Part shown: positions 42,821-54,379 of the stretch, one piece after another
How the letters are laid out: each line of letters begins with the position of its first letter
Position numbering within the stretch: position 1 is the first letter of the stretch
The notes under the pieces: model-generated
Seen by the model: only the letters and a program-made list of their open reading frames with translations
What the model was told of the DNA's origin: nothing
The model's database searches: none
Assembly (NCBI RefSeq): GCF_950295315.1
Contig: NC_080164.1
Span: forward strand, 59,366,003 to 59,430,002
DNA length: 64,000 nt
Reading direction: 5' to 3'
Source of the DNA: Erinaceus europaeus
Taxonomy: Eukaryota; Chordata; Mammalia; Eulipotyphla; Erinaceidae
Translations under genes and position numbers: made by a program

Positions 42821-42834
42821 AAAGATCATTTTTG
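42821..42834. repeat. 14-bp target duplication of the full-length L1, left copy
   Basis: AAAGATCATTTTTG occurs here and at 50366-50379, directly bracketing the L1. The perfect match indicates a recent insertion. Confidence 0.93.
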
Positions 42835-44186
42835 GAGGGGAGGTAATATGGCGACGGCCTGAGAAGTCGCTAACAGCGACTGCTCTGATAGCATCGTCGG
42901 CAAAGGTAGGATTTTCTGCCTTTAGCAGGCCAGTCAATAAGGGGGGGGGGGCACCAAAGAAGTTATTACAGTTTAATTTGGGTTAACAATTAGAGCAAAG
43001 GTGACACGGACTAGCGGGGCGCCAGAATTCCCAGGCGGCGCCAGGCAAGGCGAGTGCGCCGGGCATTGTCCTCCGCCCGCCCGGGAAGGCGGCTCCTCCG
43101 CCAGTTGCAGAGCGCGGCGGGCAGAGGACCCGGAGAGAGCACTTTAGCTCGGGGGCTGCCTCTTGGGAGTTGCCAGGGTCCACCGCGACCCTGAGGGTGG
43201 ATCCAAAGACTTCTTGAGTATAGCTCTCATTGGATCAAAGGACTTGGAGCTAGTTTTCATTTTTGAGAAATCCTTTAAAAAAGTCTGGAGGGCGGGGTTT
43301 CCCGGAAAATGGCGCCCGGAGAAGCAGAAGCGGCCAGCCTTTGAGCTCCGGACACATCTCGTGTAAACAATAGGATTTTCTGCCTTTAGCAGGCCATCCA
43401 ATAAGGGGCCATAACGGTCATACCAAGGATGTTTCTATAACTTAATTTGGGTTAAGAATTAGAGTAGGGGGAAAAAATTCTTTTTTCTTCCTTTTAATTT
43501 TCAAGCATACATCCTTCCCGCCGCCCGCCCCCCCTCCCCCCATAAGCAGTGCCTGGGACCAGCTACTAGCAGGATACCCCATACCACCAAACAGGGTTTT
43601 TTTTTTTTTTTTTTTTTTTTTTTGTTAATTCACTGATACACATTTGGGAAGTTCCTCGCACTGCTCTTTAATTACAACTCTTCTTCCTATCTTCTCCCTT
43701 TTCTCTCTCTTATCTCTCTCAATCTCTCTCTCTTTTTTTTTTTTTTTTTAATCTTGTCATACACGTCTTTCTTCTTTGACTTTCTGAATTTGTGAATTAC
43801 TTTGGGGAAGAAATCTGACCCAGAGTGGACTCTCTATGTGTGTATCTCTGCTCTAGTTCCCTTTACACTCTTGTCACCCTTAGAATATACACTGGATAGT
43901 AAATTTGCATAACTGTCTATTCTTGCTATCCTCTCTTCCTTTTCTCTTTCTTCACTGGGATTTGGTTACTATTTTTTCACGGACTGGAGAAATTGTTTGG
44001 CTAACTGGTAACGATTAAACTCCTTCAATACTTACTTCAGTTGCTACGGTTATTCCGGAGGTTGGTGAGTGCAATTGTCATAAAGGTATTTAGTACAGTG
44101 TTACTTGTGCTCAAAACACAACAACTGAGGAACAACAGAACATTAAAAAAAAAAAAAAAAGAGAGAAACACATAAATTAAAAAAAA
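42835..44186 (+). promoter_or_regulatory. L1 5'UTR and internal promoter with tandem units
   Basis: TAGGATTTTCTGCCTTTAGC at 42907 returns at 43371, and TTAATTTGGGTTAA at 42973 returns at 43442, giving a unit of about 465 bp, the second copy partial. Each copy has an ATGGCG core (42848-42853 and 43309-43314) in a context like the YY1 site of other L1 promoters. The first unit carries a CpG-rich block (about 43005-43190). After the units come a C-rich run, a T tract of about 27 at 43597-43623 and a CT-rich stretch before ORF1. Promoter function is inferred from position. Confidence 0.8.
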
Positions 44187-45101
44187 ATGGGTAGATTAAA
44201 AACAAATAAAACTGCTACCCCAATGAATGAAGACAAGAGCCCAGAAGAAACCACAAATCAGTCAGAAGTAACCATAGATAAGAAAAGTATGCAAGCAATA
44301 ATAAACTTATTAATCACAGAAATGAAAACAACATTGGAGGAAAGAAATGGCAGTATTAGGGAAACAACAGTTGAGACCCCCAAGGAAAATACTGATTATC
44401 TTGAGACAATTAGAGAACTGAAAGCTGAAATAGCTGTAATGAAGAAAGAAGCTGAGGCAAGGGAAAGCAGACTAACAGAAGCAGAAAACAGAATTAGTCA
44501 GACAGAGGATGAGTTAGAGAAAACTAAGAAAGAGGTGAAAGAGCTTAAAAAGAGATTGAGAGACACTGAAAACAACAACAGAGACATATGGGATGATCTC
44601 AAAAGAAGTAACATTCGTATAATTGGCCTGCCAGAGGAAGAAAGAGAGAAAGGGGAAGCAAACATCCTAGAGGAAATAATACAAGAAAATTTCCCAGACC
44701 TGAATAACAGAAAGGATATCAAGGTGCAAGAGGCCCAGAGAGTACCAAACAGAATCAACCCAGACCTGAAAACACCAAGACACATCATAGTCACAATGAG
44801 AAGAAGTAAGGATAAAGAAAGGATCCTAAAGGCTGCAAGAGAGAAACAAAAAGTCACATACAGGGGAAAACCCATAAGACTTTCTGCAGATTTTTCAACT
44901 CAAACTCTAAAAGCCAGAAGGGAGTGGCAAGATATCTATCGAGCCCTGAATGAAAAAGGGTTTCAACCAAGGATTATATATCCTGCTAGACTTTCATTCA
45001 AGCTAGATGGAGGGATCAAAAGCTTCTTAGACAAACAACAGTTAAAGGAGGCAACTATCACCAAGCCGGCCCTGAAAGAGGTATTAAAAGACCTCTTATA
45101 A
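44187..45101 (+). CDS. L1ORF1: L1 ORF1 protein (RNA-binding chaperone)
   Basis: 304 residues; the human protein has 338. ORF1p forms trimers, binds L1 RNA and acts as a nucleic acid chaperone in the cytoplasmic L1 particle. Visible here: a polar N-terminal tail (about residues 1-60), a heptad-rich coiled coil (about 65-135, with repeated E/K and L positions), an RRM-like domain from NIRIIGLPEE (about 142-148) to about 225, and a C-terminal domain containing RPIRLS-like KPIRLSADFS and FQPRIIYPARLSFKLDGGIK. The start is the first Met after the 5'UTR, following an A-rich tract. The frame is uninterrupted to TAA. It precedes ORF2 by 45 bases. Shorter than human mainly in the N-terminal and coiled-coil parts. 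Confidence 0.95.
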   Translation: MGRLKTNKTATPMNEDKSPEETTNQSEVTIDKKSMQAIINLLITEMKTTLEERNGSIRETTVETPKENTDYLETIRELKAEIAVMKKEAEARESRLTEAENRISQTEDELEKTKKEVKELKKRLRDTENNNRDIWDDLKRSNIRIIGLPEEEREKGEANILEEIIQENFPDLNNRKDIKVQEAQRVPNRINPDLKTPRHIIVTMRRSKDKERILKAAREKQKVTYRGKPIRLSADFSTQTLKARREWQDIYRALNEKGFQPRIIYPARLSFKLDGGIKSFLDKQQLKEATITKPALKEVLKDLL

Positions 45102-45146
45102 ACAAGAACATCACTATAATACTTGTAATATATCAGAGCAAACAAA

Positions 45147-48100
45147 TTGTTTTTTAGAACAATGGCACTACAATACATTAAATCCATAATATCAATAAAT
45201 GTCAATGGCTTAAACTCACCCATCAAAAGGCACAGGGTGGGGGGATGGATCAGAAAACATAACCCAACCATATGCTGCTTGCAAGAATCCCATCTGTCAC
45301 AACAAGATAAACACAGACTTAAAGTGAAAGGATGGAAAACTATCATACAGGCTAATGGTCCACAAAAAAGGGCAGGAACAGCCATTCTCATCTCAGACAC
45401 GATAGATTTTAAATTAAATAAAGTAATAAAAGATAGGCAAGGACATTACATAATGATAAGAGGATCAATCAGCCAAGAAGACTTAACAATTATTAACATC
45501 TATGCACCCAACGAGGGACCATCTAAATACATTAAACACCTATTGAAAGAATTTCAAAAATACATCAATAGTAATACAATAATAGTGGGAGACTTCAATA
45601 CCCCACTCTCACACTTAGACAGATCAACAAAGAAGAGAACCAATAAAGATATAAGAGAATTGAATGAAGAGATTGACAGACTAGACCTCTTGGACATTTT
45701 CAGACTCCTCCACCCCAAAAAACTGGAATACACCTTCTTTTCAAATCCACACAACACATACTCAAGGATAGACCACATGTTAGGTCACAAAGACAGCATC
45801 AATAAATTCAAGAGCATTGAAATCATCCCAAGTATCTTCTCAGACCACAGTGGAGTAAAACTAACTTTTAACAACAAACAGAAAATTATTAAAAGACATA
45901 GAATTTGGAAACTAAACAACATGCTCCTTAAGAACCACTGGGTCAGACACTCACTCAAACAGGAAATTCAAATGTTCCTGGAAACTAATGAAAATGAAGA
46001 CACAACCTATCAAAATATTTGGGACACAGCTAAAGCAGTACTGAGAGGGAAACTTATAGCTATACAATCACATATTAAACACCAAGAAGAAGCCCAAATG
46101 AACGAACTTACTACACACCTCAAGGACTTAGAGGAAGAGGAACAAAGGAACCCTAAAGCAACCAGAAGGACAGAAATCACTAAAGTTAGAGCAGAAATAA
46201 ACAACATCGAAAATAAAAGAACCATACAAAAGATCAATGAAGCCAAATGTTGGTTCTTTGAAAGATTAAACAAAATTGACAAACCCCTAGCCAGACTCAC
46301 CAAACAAAAAAGAGAGAAGACTCAAATTAATAGAATTGTCAACGATACAGGAGATATCACAACTGACACCACAGAAATCCAGAGAATTCTGCGAAACTTC
46401 TATAAAGAACTATATGCCACCAAGCTAGAGAATCTGGAAGAAATGGAACAATTCCTAGAAACCTATGCACTTCCAAAACTGAACCAAGAAGAACTACAAA
46501 ATCTAAATGCACCAATCACAGACAAAGAAATTGAAACCGTTATTAAGAATCTCCCCAACAACAAAAGTCCTGGACCAGATGGCTTCACAAACGAATTCTA
46601 CAAAACTTTCAGGAAACAGTTAATACCCATACTTCTTAAGCTATTCCATAAGATTGAAGAAACAGGAATACTCCCTTCCACCTTTTATGAAGCCAACATC
46701 ACCCTGATACCAAAAGCTGATAGGGACAGAACAAAAAAGGAAAACTACAGACCAATATCTCTGATGAACATAGATGCCAAAATATTAAACAAGATCTTGG
46801 CCAACCGGATACAGCAACACATCAAAAAGATTGTTCATCATGACCAAGTGGGATTCATCCCAGGAATGCAAGGCTGGTTCAACATCCGTAAATCAATCAA
46901 TGTCATTCATCACATCAATAAAAGCAAAGCCAAAAACCACATGATTATCTCAATAGATGCAGAGAAAGCCTTTGACAAAATCCAACACCCATTCATGCTC
47001 AAAACTCTACAAAAAATGGGAATAGATGGGAAATTCCTCAAGATAGTGGAGTCTATATATAGCAAACCTACAGCCAACATCATACTCAATGGAGAGAAGC
47101 TGAAAGCATTCCCCCTCAGATCAGGGACTAGACAGGGCTGCCCACTGTCACCGTTACTCTTCAACATAGTATTGGAAGTTCTTGCCATAGCAATCAGGCA
47201 AGAGAAAGAAATCAAAGGGATACAGATTGGAAGGGAAGAAGTCAAGCTCTCACTATTTGCAGATGATATGATAGTATACATAGAAAGACCTAAAGAATCC
47301 AGTAGAAAATTACTGGAAGTTGTTAGGCAATATAGCAAGGTATCAGGCTACAAAATCAATGTACAAAAATCAGTGGCATTTCTTTATGCAAACACTAAAT
47401 CTGAAGAAGAAGACATCCAGAAATCACTCCCATTCACTGTTTCAGCAAAATCAATCAAATACCTAGGAATAAAGTTGACCAAAGAAGTGAAAGACTTGTA
47501 TGCTGAAAACTATGAGTCGCTACTCAAGGAGATAGAAACTGATACCAAGAAATGGAAAGATATCCCATGCTCATGGATTGGAAGAATAAATATCATCAAA
47601 ATGAACATTCTCCCCAGAGCCATATACAAATTTAATGCAATACCCATCAAAGTTCCACCAAGCTTCTTTAAGAGAATAGAACAAACACTACAATCATTTA
47701 TCTGGAACCTGAAAACACCTAGAATTGCCAAAACCATCTTGGGGAAAAGAAACAGAAATGGAGGCATCACACTCCCAGACCTTAAACTATATTATAAAGC
47801 CATCATCATCAAAACAGCATGGTACTGGAACAAAAATAGGCACACAGACCAGTGGAACAGAATTGAAAGCCCAGAAGTAAATCCCAACACCTATGGGCAT
47901 CTAATCTTTGATAAGGGGGCCCAAAGGATTAAATGGAAGAAGGAGGCTCTCTTCAATAAATGGTGCTGGGAAAACTGGGTTGAAACATGCAGAAGAATGA
48001 AATTGAACCACTTTATCTCACCAGAAACAAAAATCAACTCCAAATGGATCAAAGACCTAGATGTCAGACCAGAAACAATCAAATACTTAGAGGAAAACAT

Positions 48101-48986
48101 TGGTAAAACACTTTCCCATCTACACCTCAAGGATATCTTTGATGAATCAAACCCAATTGCAAGGAAGACCAAAGTAGAAACAAACCAATGGGACTACATC
48201 AAATTGAAAAGCTTCTGCACATCCAAAGAAACAATTAAACAAACAGAGAGACCCCTCACAGAATGGGAGAAGATCTTCACATGCCAGACATCAGACAAGA
48301 AACTAATCACCAAAATATATAAAGAGCTCAGCAAACTTAGCACCAAAAAAGCAAATGACCCCATCCAAAAATGGGCAGAGGAAATGAACAAAACACTCAC
48401 CACAGAGGAGATCCAAAAGGCTAACAAACATATGAAAAACTGCTCTAGGTCACTGATTGTCAGAGAAATGCAAATTAAGACAACACTAAGATACCACCTC
48501 ACTCCTGTAAGAATGGCATACATCAAAAAGGACAGCAGCAACAAATGCTGGAGAGGATGTGGGGACAGAGGAACCCTTTTACATTGCTGGTGGGAATGTA
48601 AATTGGTACAGCCTCTGTGGAGAGCAGTCTGGAAAACCCTCAGAAGGCTAGACATGGACCTTCCATATGACCCAATAATTCCTCTCCTGGGGTTATACCC
48701 CAAGGACTCCATAACACCCAACCAAAAAGAGGTGTGTACTCCTATGTTCATAGCAGCACAATTCATAATAGCTAAAACCTGGAAGCAACCCAGGTGCCCA
48801 ACAACAGATGAATGGCTGAGAAAGCTGTGGTATATATACACAATGGAATACTATGCAGCTATCAAGAACAATGAACCCACCTTCTCTGACCCATCTTGGA
48901 CAGAGCTAGAAGGAATTATGTTAAGTGAACTGAGTCAGAAAGTTAAAGATGAGTATGGGATGATCCCACTCATCAACAGAAGCTGA
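45147..48986 (+). CDS. L1ORF2: L1 ORF2 protein (endonuclease and reverse transcriptase)
   Basis: 1279 residues from the first Met. A second Met at residue 6 (45162, MALQYIKSI) is the likelier start by comparison with human ORF2 and gives 1274 residues against 1275. ORF2p nicks target DNA and copies L1 RNA at the nick. The endonuclease domain (about 8-245) shows N20, E47 (CCLQESHL), Y119, D149 and N151 (GDFN), D209 and H234 (SDHSG), all offset by +4 from human. The RT has QEGFIPG-like [23 protein letters not shown] and FADD at 704-707. The Cys-rich C-terminus begins at C1134 ([18 protein letters not shown]). No stop or frameshift. Translation probably depends on reinitiation after ORF1, as in other L1. 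Confidence 0.96.
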   Translation: MFFRTMALQYIKSIISINVNGLNSPIKRHRVGGWIRKHNPTICCLQESHLSQQDKHRLKVKGWKTIIQANGPQKRAGTAILISDTIDFKLNKVIKDRQGHYIMIRGSISQEDLTIINIYAPNEGPSKYIKHLLKEFQKYINSNTIIVGDFNTPLSHLDRSTKKRTNKDIRELNEEIDRLDLLDIFRLLHPKKLEYTFFSNPHNTYSRIDHMLGHKDSINKFKSIEIIPSIFSDHSGVKLTFNNKQKIIKRHRIWKLNNMLLKNHWVRHSLKQEIQMFLETNENEDTTYQNIWDTAKAVLRGKLIAIQSHIKHQEEAQMNELTTHLKDLEEEEQRNPKATRRTEITKVRAEINNIENKRTIQKINEAKCWFFERLNKIDKPLARLTKQKREKTQINRIVNDTGDITTDTTEIQRILRNFYKELYATKLENLEEMEQFLETYALPKLNQEELQNLNAPITDKEIETVIKNLPNNKSPGPDGFTNEFYKTFRKQLIPILLKLFHKIEETGILPSTFYEANITLIPKADRDRTKKENYRPISLMNIDAKILNKILANRIQQHIKKIVHHDQVGFIPGMQGWFNIRKSINVIHHINKSKAKNHMIISIDAEKAFDKIQHPFMLKTLQKMGIDGKFLKIVESIYSKPTANIILNGEKLKAFPLRSGTRQGCPLSPLLFNIVLEVLAIAIRQEKEIKGIQIGREEVKLSLFADDMIVYIERPKESSRKLLEVVRQYSKVSGYKINVQKSVAFLYANTKSEEEDIQKSLPFTVSAKSIKYLGIKLTKEVKDLYAENYESLLKEIETDTKKWKDIPCSWIGRINIIKMNILPRAIYKFNAIPIKVPPSFFKRIEQTLQSFIWNLKTPRIAKTILGKRNRNGGITLPDLKLYYKAIIIKTAWYWNKNRHTDQWNRIESPEVNPNTYGHLIFDKGAQRIKWKKEALFNKWCWENWVETCRRMKLNHFISPETKINSKWIKDLDVRPETIKYLEENIGKTLSHLHLKDIFDESNPIARKTKVETNQWDYIKLKSFCTSKETIKQTERPLTEWEKIFTCQTSDKKLITKIYKELSKLSTKKANDPIQKWAEEMNKTLTTEEIQKANKHMKNCSRSLIVREMQIKTTLRYHLTPVRMAYIKKDSSNKCWRGCGDRGTLLHCWWECKLVQPLWRAVWKTLRRLDMDLPYDPIIPLLGLYPKDSITPNQKEVCTPMFIAAQFIIAKTWKQPRCPTTDEWLRKLWYIYTMEYYAAIKNNEPTFSDPSWTELEGIMLSELSQKVKDEYGMIPLINRS

Positions 48987-50365
48987 CTTAGAAGATCTGA
49001 AAGGGAAACTAAAAGCAGGACCTGATCAAATTGTAAGTAGGGCACCAAAGAAAAAACCCAGTGGTGAGGGGTAGACATGTAGCTTTCTGGGCCAGTGGGG
49101 GGTGGGAATGGGCGGGAGGGATGGGTCACGGTCCTTTGGTGATGGGAATGGTGTTTATGTACACTCCTAGCAAAATGTAGACATATAAATCAGTAGTTAA
49201 TTAATATGAGAGGGGGAAATCAATTGTATGTCTCAAAGGTTCTCAGGAGACAAACTGAATCTTTTTAATAGATAGGCTACGTATTTGATATGCGGACTCT
49301 CTCAAAAGCCTAGACCAAGTAGATTGGAGGCTTCCAATAGCACAGCTATATACAAGATACTGGGTACTGTACAGCAAACCATAACAAAGGGACTTTTCAA
49401 AGTTAACCCAATTAACAAATAATGTGATGATAATATTAACTATTGATTGTCTTTTTGAACCCTAAGACAGCAGGAACCTCACATCTTCACTATAGAGCCC
49501 CTACTTCCCCCAGTCCTGGCACCCATGGATAGGGCTCACTTTCCCGTATGCTTCTCCCAATCCATACCAAATAATATTGCATCCGCCGATCACAACCTAA
49601 CCAAAGCAACGATTGCCATCTCAACATGCTTCACCTCAGAGTGTATCCAGAGACTTCACGTGTGGAATGACAACCCTTCAGCTTCATTACTCGGGTGAGA
49701 CCTTTCCTTTTATAGTACACTCTAATTTCATCTCAGGTAGTTCACTTTCTAACAAAGTCCCATAACCTAGACATACACCAGTTTCTGTGAGAGAGAGCGT
49801 ATGCGCACACGTATCCATAAACTACTGCAAAATATATACCTGAAAGCAGGATTACACTAGAGTTTGCAGTGAGTACCTCCCCAACACTTCCTCTCCACTA
49901 TTCCAATCTTGGGATCCATGTTTGCTCAACAAATTGTTTGGCTTTGTATGTTAACTCTCTTTTCAATCACCAGGTTCCAGATGCCACCAGGATGCTGGCT
50001 AGGCTTCCCTGGATTGAAGACCCCACCAATGTGTCCTGGAGCTCAGCTTCCCCAGAGACACACCTTACTAGGGAAAGAGAGAGGCAGACTGGGAGTATGG
50101 ACCGACCAGTCAACGCCCATGTTCAGCGGGGAAGCAATTACAGAAGCCAGACCCTCTACCTTCTGCAACCCTCAACGACCCTGGGTCCATGCTCCCAGAG
50201 GGCTAGAGAATGGGAAGGCTATCATGGGAGAGGGTGGGTTATGGGGATTGGGTGGTGGGAATTGTGTGGAGTTGTACCCCTCCTACCTTATGCTTTTGTT
50301 CACTAATCCTTTCTTAAATTAAAAATTTAAATAAAAAAAATAAATAAAAAAAAAATAAAAAAAAA
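48987..50365 (+). other. L1 3'UTR with G-rich tract and A-rich tail
   Basis: A G-rich block at 49097-49120 (GGGGGGTGGGAATGGGCGGG then AGGG) contains five G runs and could fold as a G-quadruplex, a common feature of L1 3'UTRs. The rest is shared with the truncated copies at 5799 and 15210 and, in antisense, at 37374 and 63030. It ends GCTTTTGTTCACTAATCC, followed by an A-rich tail with TAAATAAA interruptions from about 50325. Confidence 0.9.
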
Positions 50366-50379
50366 AAAGATCATTTTTG
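50366..50379. repeat. 14-bp target duplication of the full-length L1, right copy
   Basis: AAAGATCATTTTTG, identical to 42821-42834. The leading A bases overlap the poly(A) tail, so the left edge is uncertain. Confidence 0.9.
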
Positions 50380-50556
50380 TTTATTTATTTTTTTTTTAAG
50401 GAAAGGGAATCTGTTTCAAAGTTCTTCTCAGGATTTTATCACATGGACACAATAAGCATCTTCTTTCTGTCTAAAGATATATATGAATTGGAATTCACAA
50501 AAGTGATATTCCAGCTGGGTTGAGCACAAGATTTAAATAAATTATTAAAATTAAAC

Positions 50557-52225
50557 AGGGGGGACTTCTGGAGGTGTGATTATTGAGTAGCAGCAGCCAT
50601 GTTTTGCTTTTCCTGATAAACCAGGAAAATCAATGAAAATCATCTGAAAACTCATCCAAATACAACCAGGATCAGTTCAAAAACTCACTAAGCCACAGGT
50701 CAGTAGACATGTGTGGCTTGTGGACAGAAAAGGGGTGAGGGAGTGATTCCTGCGACTAAAAAGCCATACTCAGTAATGGCTGATGTCAGAGTTTTGTAGC
50801 TGAGTTCCAGGTCTGAGTTAAAGAAATTGTGGTTTAAAAAAAGAAAGTCACTTAACCTACAGGGGAGTAGAGACACATGTGGCTTGTAGATGGAAAGGGG
50901 GTGAGTGAGTAACTCCAAGGACTAAAAACTGGTATTAGAGACAGCAGGCACCAAATTAGATCTGTGGTTGAGAGACACCACTTCCAGGTCCAAGTTTTAG
51001 CAACAAAAAACTGTTAAAGAGAAAAAATCACATAAAGGCTTACCAATTTACAACTGTGACTTCTCGAGTCTCCATTGCTGTTACCCCACAGAGGCTGGAA
51101 CAACAGTAGGGAGACTACATTGACATCAAGTCACAGAACCAGCTCAGTGACTCATGATAAAATCTCCCCTCCCCACCAAGATATAGAAACACAACAACAA
51201 AGCTCACACTAAGTGAGGAAATGGGGGAATATACAGAGAGTAATGACAGAAATTGCAAATGACCAAACAGACACAGATCTGAAAAAAATTGACAGAGATA
51301 AAGTTCAGAAAACTCATTATGAAGTCAAGAAACAAAACTTGATTCAATAATTCAGTGATCATTTTACAAAAAAAAAAAAAAAAACTCATAGATAAATCTA
51401 CAAAAGAAGCAAAAATAATCCAGTTAAAAAGTGGGCCAAACAACTAAACTTTCTAAAGAAGAGATACATATGGTCCACAGACACATAAAGATATGCTCCA
51501 CTTCCCTTATTATTAGAGAAATGAAAATCAAAAATACACAGAAATACCATCTCACACCTGAGAAATCCATAAATCAGGAAAGGAAGAGGTTGTGGAGAGA
51601 GAAAAGGCAACTCTGCTTCATTGCTGGTGGGAATGCAAACTGGCACAGTCCCTTTGGAAGACTGTATGGAGAGTCCTTAAGCAAATAAAAATGGAATTAC
51701 CTTATGACCCAGCCATACCACTCTTAGGCACTTATCCAATGGACACTTAAGCACTAATTTGAAGGGACACATGCACCCCTATGTTCATAACTGCATTATT
51801 CACAATAGCCAAAGAGTGGAAACAGCTTAAATGCCATCAAAAGATGATAGGCTAAAGAAGTTATGGGATATATGTATTCCATGGAATACTATTCTGTAAT
51901 CAAAAAAGATGATGTTGTGTTTGGGACAAAATGGATGGAACTGGAGGTGATTATGTTTAATGTAATAAAGAAATGAAAGACAACTGCTAGGTGGTTTCAC
52001 TCATATATATAGAATCTAGAAATCTGATTTACATGAACTTGCCAAAGGGAAAAAAATACAAAGAAAACAGAAGCAAACGAACTGTAAGACTTGGTGGTTA
52101 ACTTTGTAAGCTGGTAGGGTGGGTATACAGAGCTTTGGTGGTGTGTGTGTGTGATGTGCAACTATACATTGTAATCTTACAGTCTTGTAAAAAACGATTA
52201 GTAACAAATAAACAAATAAAAGAAG
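50557..52225 (+). mobile_element. Old L1-type element lacking most of ORF1/ORF2
   Basis: Opens GACTTCTGGAGGTGTGATTA like the element at 27932. About 800 bp of 5'UTR/ORF1-like text leads to an A run at 51366-51384. It then jumps straight to the ORF2 C-terminus (AAAAGTGGGCCAAACAACTA, TGCTGGTGGGAATGCAAACT, ACCCAGCCATACCACTCTTA, TATTCACAATAGCCAAAGAG) and a 3'UTR (ATACATTGTAATCTTACAGT). The endonuclease and RT parts are missing. ATTAAAC at 50550-50556 and 52226-52232 may be a target duplication. All frames are broken. Confidence 0.75.
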
Positions 52226-52232
52226 ATTAAAC

Positions 52233-52855
52233 CAATGATTCACAATAAAAAAGTAATGATTAGGCATTGGTGGTATTAAAATAGATGAAAGTTTTGATAG
52301 GTATGCATATGTACAAAATAGGATACCACAAGACCTATATATAAACTTATCAAATATTTATAAATTAAATTACCTTTGAGATTTTTCCCCCCCTGGAGAT
52401 TAGCAACACCTCAGTGCAAAATATGGACAGTTCAGAGTTTCAGTTCTTACTAATCCAAAGATCAACTTTAGCTGAAGTCTGGGAAACTGGAAACTCTGGT
52501 TTCCATCTGTTCTAATGACAGTTGAGTGGGATTGTCCATGGAACATTGATTTCAATATCTCTGGGGGAGGCTGACAAATACAGTTCCCTATTTAGAGTTA
52601 TGTCCATGACTGGTCAAATGGCATGGCAGAGCCATCCGGCTGCTTGTCCTTTGGGAGTCTGTACATTGATCCATATTCACCTATGGTTTATCTTATGTGC
52701 TTGCTCAGCTTGTGCTAAACCAAGCAAAACCTTTTTTTTTCCTCAGTGACCTTGCTAGCCCAAACTAAAAAACAAACACAAAAAATACTAATACTATATG
52801 GTTGAGTTTGTTCTATATTACTACTAATAAAATAGTTCCTTTCCTTTATTTTTCT
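52233..52855. other. Spacer, no gene seen
   Basis: No recognised repeat. The short frame at 52522-52749 ends in low-complexity text and has no domain. Confidence 0.4.
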
Positions 52856-52861
52856 TTATTT

Positions 52862-53072
52862 ACTTTTTTTTTTTTGCAGTGCTGGTGCCTTGTGCATACA
52901 TAATTTCACCATTCCTATTCCAGATTGTTCAGCCTTTTGATTTTGGATCATAGAGGTAGAGACAGAGACTGAAAGAGATACCACAGCACTAGAGCTTCCC
53001 CTGGTACTATGGCTCTTCCATTCCCTGTTAATAGTCCTAGCCCAGGCTGTGTACCATATACATAAGCTATCT
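52862..53072 (-). mobile_element. SINE (antisense), diverged
   Basis: T tract at 52865-52876, GCAGTGCTGGTGCCTTGTGC, TAGAGGTAGAGACAGAGACT, CCACAGCACTAGAGCTTCCC and a worn head ending CATAAGCTATCTTTCACCC. Confidence 0.6.
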
Positions 53073-53316
53073 TTCACCCAGAAGAGTAATTTTTCTTTAC
53101 ATTTGGTTATTTGTCTCACTTGTTTTGATTTCAGTGACAACCTGGAAAACTGGAGCATCAAGGATTTGGGGGGAGTAGTCAATAGAAACAGGTAATTTAT
53201 GAATATCAGCTGTACTGCTAAAATAAAGCTAGAAATTTTGACACCTGTCTGTACTCTTCCAACGACTTTAAGAACACTTATATTAAAATTTATTAGTTTT
53301 AAGACATGATATAGGG

Positions 53317-53632
53317 GGTCTGGCAGTAGCACACGGGTTAAGTGCACATGGTGCAAGTGTAAGAACTTGTTCAATGATCTGGGTTCCAGCCCCAGTCTCC
53401 CCATCTGCAGGGGGGTTGCTTCATAAGCAATGAAGCAGGTCTGCAAGTGTCTGTCTTTCTCTCTCCTTCCCTATCTCTGCCCCTTTCAATTTCTCTCTGT
53501 CCTAATAAGAGAGAGAGAGAGAGAGAGGGAGGGAGAAAGAGAATGGCCGCCAAGAGCAGTGGATTCATAGTGCAGGAATCAAGCCCAAACAATAACCCTG
53601 AAGGCAAAAGAAAAAAACAAAACAAAACGTGG
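53317..53632 (+). mobile_element. Long-form hedgehog SINE (sense)
   Basis: GGGGGTCTGGCAGTAGCACA head, GGTTAAGTGCACATGGTGCA, CCCATCTGCAGGGGGGTTGC, a CT-rich stretch and (GA)n at 53508-53527. The long-form module follows (AATGGCCGCCAAGAGCAGTG, GATTCATAGTGCAGGAATCA, AATAACCCTGAAGGCAAAAG) and an A-rich AAACAAAACAAAAC tail. This sense copy shows the order of the module seen in antisense at 6638, 62660 and 63530. Confidence 0.88.
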
Positions 53633-53836
53633 TTTATGGACTAGCTATATGGTTTCTTAAATGTCTCCCAGAGTTCAGTAAAGAAGTTTAGTCAATAAAT
53701 AGGAGACACATTTTTTTAAATAAATCTTGAAAGAACAGAGATTCCTTTCTGGTCTTAATATGTGTGGTGGAAATTAGTAGGTTATGGAGAGAGCAAAAGA
53801 GAGAGGGGAAGGGAGAGAGATAAAGGTAAGAGGTTT

Positions 53837-54060
53837 AAGATATATATATATATATATATATATATGGAGAGAGGAGGGAGAGAGACAGAGACAGAGAGAC
53901 AGAGAAACCAAGAGGAGAGATATCTGTAGCACTATTCCACACTGTTCATAAAGCTTCCTTCCTAAAAGTTGGGTCCAGCGGCTTGAACCTAGTCCTTACC
54001 TGTGATAACATATGAGCTCTACTGGGTGAACTACCACCCAGATGAACTATCACCCAATCC
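53837..54060 (-). mobile_element. tRNA-derived SINE (antisense) with (TA)n at its tail
   Basis: (TA)n at 53840-53864, then GAGAGACAGAGACAGAGAGA, CACTGTTCATAAAGCTTCC, GTTGGGTCCAGCGGCTTGAA and a head with CTACCACCCAGATGAACTAT. Confidence 0.7.
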
Positions 54061-54379
54061 CAAACATATACTTCAAATAGCATCTACTTTTATTTTTACT
54101 TGAGTATTTAAAATTTTAATTTCACATGTTCATTGCTCTTATTTTTGCCTCCATTAGATTTGCCTTATTCACTACTTTAAAAACAAGCTCAAGATTTACT
54201 TCTTGAGAAAACATCTTGAATAAAATGTTTTCACTTATTTATATTTAGATACTATGTTGCTTTAATCTTTGTAATAACATAAATAAATGCAGTCCAAATT
54301 TTTAAATTTTGTTTCTCAATTTTATACTGTCACTCAACTAGTGGTTTATGTCTAACTGAGCTTATTTTTTCTCTTTATT

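Larger units (their letters stand above)
42835..50365 (+). mobile_element. L1: Full-length L1 retrotransposon with intact ORFs
   Basis: About 7.53 kb, complete from a GC-rich 5'UTR (42835-44186) through ORF1, a 45-60 base spacer, ORF2 and a 3'UTR of about 1.35 kb to an A-rich tail. Flanked by a perfect 14-bp duplication. Neither ORF has a stop or frameshift, and all the catalytic residues checked are present, so it may still be able to move. The window holds at least two close relatives of it (15210-16820 and 37374-39595). Confidence 0.96.

Noticed and set aside
43144..43401. Minus-strand frame in the L1 5'UTR as an ORF0-like gene
   Set aside because: ORF0 is described for primate L1; this 85-codon frame has no shared feature by eye and lies in CpG-rich promoter sequence.
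48194..48841. 215-codon minus-strand open frame inside the L1
   Set aside because: It is the antisense of the ORF2 C-terminal coding region; openness follows from the AT-rich codons of ORF2. The same shadow appears at 37721-38254.
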